Assembly: GCA_042408595.1 (NCBI GenBank)
Contig: JBHOQX010000039.1
Span: 1-64,000 of the forward strand
Source of the DNA: JBHOQX01 sp042408595
GTDB taxonomy: Bacteria; Chloroflexota; Chloroflexia; Chloroflexales; Roseiflexaceae
Direction of reading: 5' to 3'
Length of the DNA stretch: 64,000 nt
Shown here: positions 58,984 to 64,000 of the stretch, one piece after another
Numbering within the stretch: position 1 is the stretch's first letter
Layout of the letters: every line of letters begins with the position of its first letter
Position numbers and translations under genes: made by a program
Notes under the pieces: generated by a model
What the model was told of the DNA's origin: nothing
Seen by the model: only the letters and a program-made list of their open reading frames with translations
Database searches by the model: none

Positions 58984-61692
58984 TCAAACCGGCTGCGGCG
59001 TGGCCGCCAACGGCAGCGTGAAACGGAACACCGCCCCGCCGCCCGGCCGCTGCTCCGCCCACATGCGCCCCCCATGCGCCTCGATCATGCCACGGCAGAT
59101 CGACAGACCGAGTCCAGCACCGCGCCCACCATCCGGCGCCCCCCGATAAAATTTCTCGAACACCCGCTCTTCCGCGCCCGGCGGCAGCCCCGGCCCACGA
59201 TCGGCGACCGACACCTCGACTGTCTCCCCAACGCGGCGAGCGCTCAACTCCACCGGGGTGCCTGCCGGGGAATGCTTGGCTGCGTTGTCCAGCAGATTCA
59301 GCAGCACCTGTTCGATCAGGGCGGCATCGATCGCCAGGGGCGGCAGGTCGTCCGGCAGGCGCACCGTGATCGGATGGTCCGGCGCGGCGGCCTCAGCGCG
59401 GGCGACAGCCGCGCCGACCACCTCTTCCAGCGGCTGCCACTCGCGGTGGGGCTGGAGCGCGCCGGCTTCGAGCCGCGTCATGTCGAGCAGGTTACTGACC
59501 AGACGGTTGAGCCGCACCGCCTCCTCATAGGCCGTGCGCGCCAGCTCGTCGCGCGTCGCTGGGTCAAGCGTCGCGCCTCCCTCGAGCAGGCTGCTGGTTG
59601 CCCCGGTGATCACGGCCAGGGGGGTGCGCAGATCGTGCGAGACGGATGACAGGAGCGAAGCGCGCATGCGCTCGGTTTCGGCGCGCAACTGCGCTCGCTG
59701 CGCTGCGTCCGCTAAGATCGCGCGCTCGATCGCCAGCGCAGCTTGGGCGGCAAACGTTTCGAGCAGGTGCAGTTGCTCGGGGGCCTGGAAGCGGCGCGGG
59801 TCTTTCGGGCGCACACCCAGCACACCGACCGCGCCCTGCGAGCCGGCGAGCGGCAGATAGAGCGATTTCGCGCTCGGCAGGGTGCCTGTGCCGAGCCCGG
59901 CCGGCTCGCCGTGGCGGAACGCCCACTCGGCGACCCCCTGCTCGCCGCTGTCCGGTGCAAAGATCTGGTCTGCGGCCCCGTGGGACCACCAGCCCGAGAC
60001 GCTGCCCCATGGCTGGAGCCGGCCGCTGGCAGTCGTCAGATAGATAAGCACCTGGCTGTCGAAGACCTCGTGGATGTGGCGCACCGTCGCCTGGAGCAGC
60101 TGCTCCAGGCCGCGCGTGCCCGCCAGTTCGCGGCTGAAGGCGTAGAGCGCCGCGGTGCGCCGCTCGCGCTGCCGCGCTGCCTCGGCCTGCTGCCGGAAAC
60201 GAACCGTCAGGTTGCTGCTCACCAGCGCCACGGCCAGCATCACGACGAACGTCAGGATGTACTGCGTATCGCTGACGGCGAACGACCATTGCGGCGGGAT
60301 GAACAAGAAATCGAACGCCAGCACGCTCAGCACCGACGCCAGCACCGCTGGCCCGCGCCCGTAGCGCATCGCCACGCCGACGACCGCTAGCAGGTAGAGC
60401 ATCACCGTGTTGGCCTCGGCGAAGCTCGGGAACAGCGAGTCGATCGCAAACAGCGCGGCCGTCACCAGCCCGATCGCCGCCGCGCTCCAGGCGTAGGCCG
60501 TTGCCGAAGCAGCCGGCTGCGAGGCAAGCGCCGCCAGCGGCGGTTCCGTGTCGCCGTAGTCGCCCGAAAGCACATACACATCGACCACGCCGCTCTTCCG
60601 CAGCAGATCATCCGCCACGGAGCCAAAGAGCAGATCTTGCCAGCGCGGGCGCTCAGGCTTGCCGATCACGATTTTGCTGATATTGCGGCTGCGGGCATAC
60701 GCCACCAGCTCGTCCGCTGCGTTCGCTCCGCTGAGGGTCACAGTCTGCGCGCCGAGCTGTTCCGCCAGGCGCAGCGTCTGCATCGCCTGCTCGCGCTCAG
60801 TTTCTGGCAAGCGCAGCTCGGCGGGCGTTTCGACATACGCGACAATCCACTCGGCGCGCAGGCTGGCGGCCATGCGCCGCGCCGCCCGCACCAGCCGGGC
60901 CGCAGCCGGGCTGCTATCGACCCCTACCAGGATGCGCTCCGCCGCCGGCCATGGCTCGGTGATCGCGTGGTCGCGCCGGTAGGCGTCCATCTGCGCGTCC
61001 ACCCGCTCGGCGGTGCGGCGCAACGCCAGTTCGCGCAGTGCGATCAGGTTGCCCTTGCGGAAGAAATGGCTGAGCGCCCGCCCGGCCTGCTGCGGCATGT
61101 AGACCTTGCCCTCGCGCAAGCGCTGCAACAGATCGTCCGGCGGCAGGTCGATCAGTTCGACCTCGTCGGCCTCGTCCAGCACGCGATCCGGCACCGTCTC
61201 GCGCACAACGACCCCGGTGATCTGGGCGACCACATCGTTCAGGCTTTCGATATGCTGGACGTTAACGGTGGTGTAGACATCGATCCCGGCGGCGAGCAAC
61301 TCTTCAATATCCTGCCAGCGCCGGGCGTGGCGCGAGCCGGGGGCATTGGTGTGGGCGAGTTCGTCCACCAGGATCAGCTGCGGCCGGCGGGCCAGAGCGG
61401 CATCCAGGTCGAACTCGCGCAGCGTGACGCCACGGTACTCGACCGTGCGTGGCGGCAGGCACTCCAGCCCATCCAACAGCGCCTCGGTCTCGTGCCGGCC
61501 GTGTGGCTCGACATAGCCCACGACCACGTCCACCCCCTCGGCGCGCTTTTCGCGGGCGGCCTCGAGCATAGCGTAGGTCTTGCCGACGCCAGCGGCGGCG
61601 CCGAAGAAAATCTTCAGCCGGCCGCGGCGCTGCTGCGTCTCCTCGGCCTGGACACGGGCAAGCAATGTTTCGGGATCTGGTCGGTCGCGCAT
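58984..61692 (-). CDS. kdpD: KdpD sensor histidine kinase
   Basis: 902 aa, full KdpD length. Domains: KdpD N-terminal domain (about 10-225) with the Walker A FFGAAAGVGKTYAMLEAA and VVVGYVEPHGR; UspA-like domain (about 245-370, ILVGVDSSPAAARLVRAARR); four TM helices (about 395-500); GAF domain (about 515-655); HisKA with SSVSHDLRTPLAVITG (phosphorylated His ~683); HATPase with NLLDNAAKHSP and RGAGLGLSICRGM. It senses potassium/osmotic stress; in Staphylococcus the UspA domain binds c-di-AMP. Unusually, no kdpFABC adjoins it: the divergent neighbour is a KimA-type importer. Confidence 0.95.
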   Translation of the reverse strand: MRDRPDPETLLARVQAEETQQRRGRLKIFFGAAAGVGKTYAMLEAAREKRAEGVDVVVGYVEPHGRHETEALLDGLECLPPRTVEYRGVTLREFDLDAALARRPQLILVDELAHTNAPGSRHARRWQDIEELLAAGIDVYTTVNVQHIESLNDVVAQITGVVVRETVPDRVLDEADEVELIDLPPDDLLQRLREGKVYMPQQAGRALSHFFRKGNLIALRELALRRTAERVDAQMDAYRRDHAITEPWPAAERILVGVDSSPAAARLVRAARRMAASLRAEWIVAYVETPAELRLPETEREQAMQTLRLAEQLGAQTVTLSGANAADELVAYARSRNISKIVIGKPERPRWQDLLFGSVADDLLRKSGVVDVYVLSGDYGDTEPPLAALASQPAASATAYAWSAAAIGLVTAALFAIDSLFPSFAEANTVMLYLLAVVGVAMRYGRGPAVLASVLSVLAFDFLFIPPQWSFAVSDTQYILTFVVMLAVALVSSNLTVRFRQQAEAARQRERRTAALYAFSRELAGTRGLEQLLQATVRHIHEVFDSQVLIYLTTASGRLQPWGSVSGWWSHGAADQIFAPDSGEQGVAEWAFRHGEPAGLGTGTLPSAKSLYLPLAGSQGAVGVLGVRPKDPRRFQAPEQLHLLETFAAQAALAIERAILADAAQRAQLRAETERMRASLLSSVSHDLRTPLAVITGATSSLLEGGATLDPATRDELARTAYEEAVRLNRLVSNLLDMTRLEAGALQPHREWQPLEEVVGAAVARAEAAAPDHPITVRLPDDLPPLAIDAALIEQVLLNLLDNAAKHSPAGTPVELSARRVGETVEVSVADRGPGLPPGAEERVFEKFYRGAPDGGRGAGLGLSICRGMIEAHGGRMWAEQRPGGGAVFRFTLPLAATPQPV

Positions 61693-61791
61693 AGGCTGGC
61701 GAAGGAGCAGAAGGATGCGGTGACGCTGGCGTTGCGGCACCCTCCTGGCCGCTCCACGCCATGATACTACCGAACGTCTGCGAGCGCCATC

Positions 61792-61808
61792 TTTATGAAA
61801 TCTTTATA
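61792..61808 (+). promoter_or_regulatory. KdpE-like binding box
   Basis: TTTATGAAATCTTTATA: TTTATG, 5 bp, TTTATA. The E. coli KdpE site is remembered as TTTATA-N5-TTTACA, so both half-sites and spacing fit. The second half-site is also the -35 of the promoter that follows. Confidence 0.6.
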
Positions 61809-61831
61809 TCAAACGGGCCCATCCTTATACT
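61803..61831 (+). promoter_or_regulatory. promoter of the small-TM/kimA operon
   Basis: TTTATA (61803-61808), a 17-bp spacer and TATACT (61826-61831). The weak -35 overlapping the KdpE-like box is the usual layout of an activator-dependent promoter. The first start codon lies about 50-80 bp downstream. Confidence 0.6.
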
Positions 61832-61880
61832 TTCTTAGCGATCGGGGCGCTAGGATGGCCGCGCTCGGCGAGCTGGCTCG

Positions 61881-62228
61881 ATGTGGCGCCTCGCCGCCCT
61901 ACGGAACATTGCCATGCGCGCGCACCGGCTCGTCAACATCCTCGCCCTGCTGCTCCGTGTTGCCCGCGGCCTGCTACACAGCACAGCGGCCGTGCGGGTG
62001 CTGGTGAACCTGGCCTCGCTGGCGAGTATCGCGCTGTTCGCGCTCTGGACGCTGCATCATTATCAGGCGCCGGCGCCGCCCGCTTGGGTCGGGATGACGA
62101 TTCGCGCCGCGGTGTTCGCGATCTGGATCTTTGTGCTGCGCGAATGGCTCCTGCTGCGGATCGACCCCGATGGCCGCCCGCCGGACCAGGATTGTCCGCC
62201 GGATACAGACACTGAGCACTCGCAATGA
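61881..62228 (+). CDS. small membrane protein preceding kimA
   Basis: 115 aa from the ATG at 61881, or 104 aa from the ATG at 61914, which has GGAACA about 6-8 nt upstream and is perhaps likelier. Two TM helices are visible (about 42-60 LVNLASLASIALFALWTL; about 73-92 MTIRAAVFAIWIFVLREWLL). An acidic, Pro/Asp-rich C-terminal tail follows. Its stop overlaps the kimA start (ATGA), so the two are coupled. It resembles small proteins near K+ transporters only by topology; no family is recognised. Confidence 0.65.
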   Translation: MWRLAALRNIAMRAHRLVNILALLLRVARGLLHSTAAVRVLVNLASLASIALFALWTLHHYQAPAPPAWVGMTIRAAVFAIWIFVLREWLLLRIDPDGRPPDQDCPPDTDTEHSQ

Positions 62229-64000
62229 TTGACTCGCTGAAACGATTCCTTGTCGGGCGCCCGCTCGAAACCGCGGCGCAGCAGCACCAGCGGCTGCGTA
62301 AGATTGTCGCACTGGCGGTCTTCGCCTCGGACGCGATCAGCTCCAATGCCTATGCGACCGAGGCGATCATGCTGGTGCTGATGACGGCCGGGGCCGGAGC
62401 CCTGGCGCTCTCCATCCCGATTGCGGGCGCGATCACCGTGCTACTGCTGATCGTCGGGTTTTCGTACCGGCAGACGATCCATGCCTACCCCAACGGCGGC
62501 GGTGCGTATATCGTGGCCCGTGCGAACCTTGGTGAGCTGGCCGGCCTGACCGCCGCCGCCGCGCTGTTGATCGACTATGTCCTCACCGTCGCCGTATCGG
62601 TAGCCGCTGGCGTCTTCGCGATCACCTCGTTGGCTGCAACGTGGGGCTATCCGAATCTGAGCGACTACCGTGTCGAGATCGCGCTGGGCTGCATCGCGCT
62701 GATCACGATCGTGAACCTGCGCGGCGTCAAGGAGAGCGGTGCGATCTTCGCCGTCCCAACCTACCTGTTTATCGTCAGCATGCTCCTCTGCATTGCGATA
62801 GGCATCGCCCGGCTGACCTGGCTCGGTACACCGCCGCACGCGCCCGCCGTCGAGCTGCCACCGCCGAGCGCCTCGATTGGGATCTTTCTGCTGCTGCAGG
62901 CGTTCTCCGCCGGCTGCACGGCGCTCACCGGCGTCGAAGCGATCTCCAATGGGGTCACGGCCTTCAAACCGCCCGAGTCAGAGAACGCCTCCCGAACGCT
63001 GCTGGCCATGGTCGCGATCCTGGGCACGATCTTCCTGGGGATCACGTTTCTGGCGTATGCCTACGGCGTCGTCCCACGCGAAGCAGAGAGCGTTGTCTCG
63101 CAAATCGCGCGCCTGACAGTCGGCGCGGGGGGGTTCTACTTCGTCATTCAGGTCGCCACGGCGCTGATCCTGGTGCTGGCCGCCAACACCAGCTACGCCG
63201 ATTTCCCGCGTCTGGCCTCGCTGCTGGCGCGCGATCGCTTTCTGCCGCGCCAGTTCGCCAGCCGCGGCGACCGGCTGGTCTTCTCGAACGGCATTCTGTT
63301 TCTGGGGTTGGTGGCCGCGCTGCTGATCATCGTCTTCGATGCCCGCGAGCAGGCCATGCTGCCGTTATACGCGATCGGGGTCTTTATCTCGTTTACCCTC
63401 TCGCAAAGCGGCATGGTGCAGCACTGGCTGCGCACACGCGCCCCCGGCTGGCGGCGCAGCGTGGTGATCAACGCGATTGGCGCGGTGCTGACCGCGATCG
63501 TCTTTCTGGTGATCATCACCACGCGCTTCACCCATGGGGCGTGGGCAGTGCTGGTCGCCATCCCGCTGTTGGTGGGCATGTTCCTGCTGATCCACCGCCA
63601 CTACGCCGACCTCGCGGCGCAACTGTCGCTCGCCGACGCTATGCCGGTCCGGCCGGTACAGCGTCACACTGTGCTGGTGCTGATCTCCGGCGTGCATCGC
63701 GGGGTGATCCCGGCGCTGGCGTACGCTAAGTCGCTCGCGCCGGACAACACGATCGCGCTGTATGTTGAGCTCGACCCCGACGAATCGGCGAAGGTGCGGG
63801 AGAAATGGGCGAGATGGGGCGGCGACATCCCGCTGACGATCCTGCCATCCCCCTACCGCAGCCTCGTGCGGCCGATCCTGCGCTATATCGACGAAGTGGC
63901 GCATCGGTACGATGATGATGTGCTGACAGTCATTTTGCCCGAGTTTATCCCCTCGAAGTGGTGGCAGCACCTGCTGCACAACCAGACCGCGCTGCTGCTG
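62225..64000 (+). CDS. kimA: KimA-type APC-superfamily potassium importer, 3' end off window
   Basis: 592 aa visible; the B. subtilis protein is about 607 aa, so little is missing. The sequence follows KimA closely: IDSLKRFLVGRPLETAAQQH, SSNAYATEAIM, SYRQTIHAYPNGGGAYIVAR, LLIDYVLTVAVSVAAG, CTALTGVEAISNGVTAFKPP, VLAANTSYADFPRLASLLAR, RGDRLVFSNGILFLG, LYAIGVFISFTLSQSGM and, in the cytoplasmic C-terminal domain, SPYRSLVRPILRYIDE and LPEFIPSKWWQHLLHNQTAL. KimA imports K+ with protons and is inhibited by c-di-AMP in Bacillus. It is coupled to the upstream small membrane protein and probably controlled by KdpE. Confidence 0.93.
   Translation, partial: MIDSLKRFLVGRPLETAAQQHQRLRKIVALAVFASDAISSNAYATEAIMLVLMTAGAGALALSIPIAGAITVLLLIVGFSYRQTIHAYPNGGGAYIVARANLGELAGLTAAAALLIDYVLTVAVSVAAGVFAITSLAATWGYPNLSDYRVEIALGCIALITIVNLRGVKESGAIFAVPTYLFIVSMLLCIAIGIARLTWLGTPPHAPAVELPPPSASIGIFLLLQAFSAGCTALTGVEAISNGVTAFKPPESENASRTLLAMVAILGTIFLGITFLAYAYGVVPREAESVVSQIARLTVGAGGFYFVIQVATALILVLAANTSYADFPRLASLLARDRFLPRQFASRGDRLVFSNGILFLGLVAALLIIVFDAREQAMLPLYAIGVFISFTLSQSGMVQHWLRTRAPGWRRSVVINAIGAVLTAIVFLVIITTRFTHGAWAVLVAIPLLVGMFLLIHRHYADLAAQLSLADAMPVRPVQRHTVLVLISGVHRGVIPALAYAKSLAPDNTIALYVELDPDESAKVREKWARWGGDIPLTILPSPYRSLVRPILRYIDEVAHRYDDDVLTVILPEFIPSKWWQHLLHNQTALLL

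Overview
The window is a high-GC (roughly 70%) bacterial chromosome segment with tightly packed genes and many 4-bp ATGA/GTGA overlaps. Gene content points to Chloroflexota, most likely class Chloroflexia. It has two carotenoid desaturases of different families, a PII-like c-di-AMP receptor beside tmk, a membrane-anchored baseplate-J-like protein beside ruvX, a pseudokinase/WD40 protein and several glycosyltransferase-rich envelope genes. This assignment is an inference from gene families; there is no rRNA or tRNA in the window to confirm it. No CRISPR array, IS element, prophage or tRNA was seen.

Layout. Positions 1-5200 hold a truncated phosphodiester-glycosidase-like gene, a uracil-DNA glycosylase, a hairpin-rich spacer, a TrmB-type regulator with a consensus promoter followed by a VIT-family transporter, a small membrane protein and a D-amino-acid-oxidase-like enzyme. 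Positions 5386-25074 are a surface polysaccharide locus. Twelve minus-strand genes encode acyltransferases, a Wzz-like co-polymerase, a Wzx-like flippase, a CapB-like ATPase, a Wzy-like polymerase, glycosyltransferases and an HlyD-like adaptor. They diverge from a plus-strand set holding the initiating sugar transferase, a WecG-STAS protein, a degenerate nucleotidyltransferase and a FemAB-like protein. The 625-bp spacer between the two arms carries a good promoter for each arm and twin palindromes.

Positions 25122-33677 hold an ArsA/Get3 ATPase, a DUF1269 protein, a two-TM protein, a CrtI-type desaturase, a pseudokinase with 14 WD40 repeats, and a CrtP (plant/cyanobacterial-type) desaturase behind a 450-bp structured spacer. 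Positions 34130-39898 hold GH13 and GH31 glucosidases and a DedA protein. Positions 40197-45476 are alaS, the baseplate-J-like protein and ruvX. Positions 45492-51246 are a minus-strand housekeeping run (GNAT-like, R3H ATPase, tmk, darA, zinc ribbon, DsbA, kinase). Positions 51325-57817 hold pdxT, pdxS, sodA, a SufR-like regulator, an RNA methyltransferase and an adenylate cyclase. Positions 58004-64000 hold kdpE and kdpD divergent from a small membrane protein and a KimA-type potassium importer, with no kdpFABC in view.

Two things stand out. First, a family of hairpin-forming arrays built on a strict 7-nt period occupies many spacers. It also sits in frame inside alaS and the RNA methyltransferase gene and forms the C-terminal tail of the CrtP-like protein. 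Second, KdpDE appears to be wired to KimA rather than to Kdp ATPase: a 17-bp KdpE-like box (TTTATG-N5-TTTATA) overlaps the -35 element of the kimA operon promoter. With DarA also in the window, this suggests a potassium/c-di-AMP homeostasis circuit.
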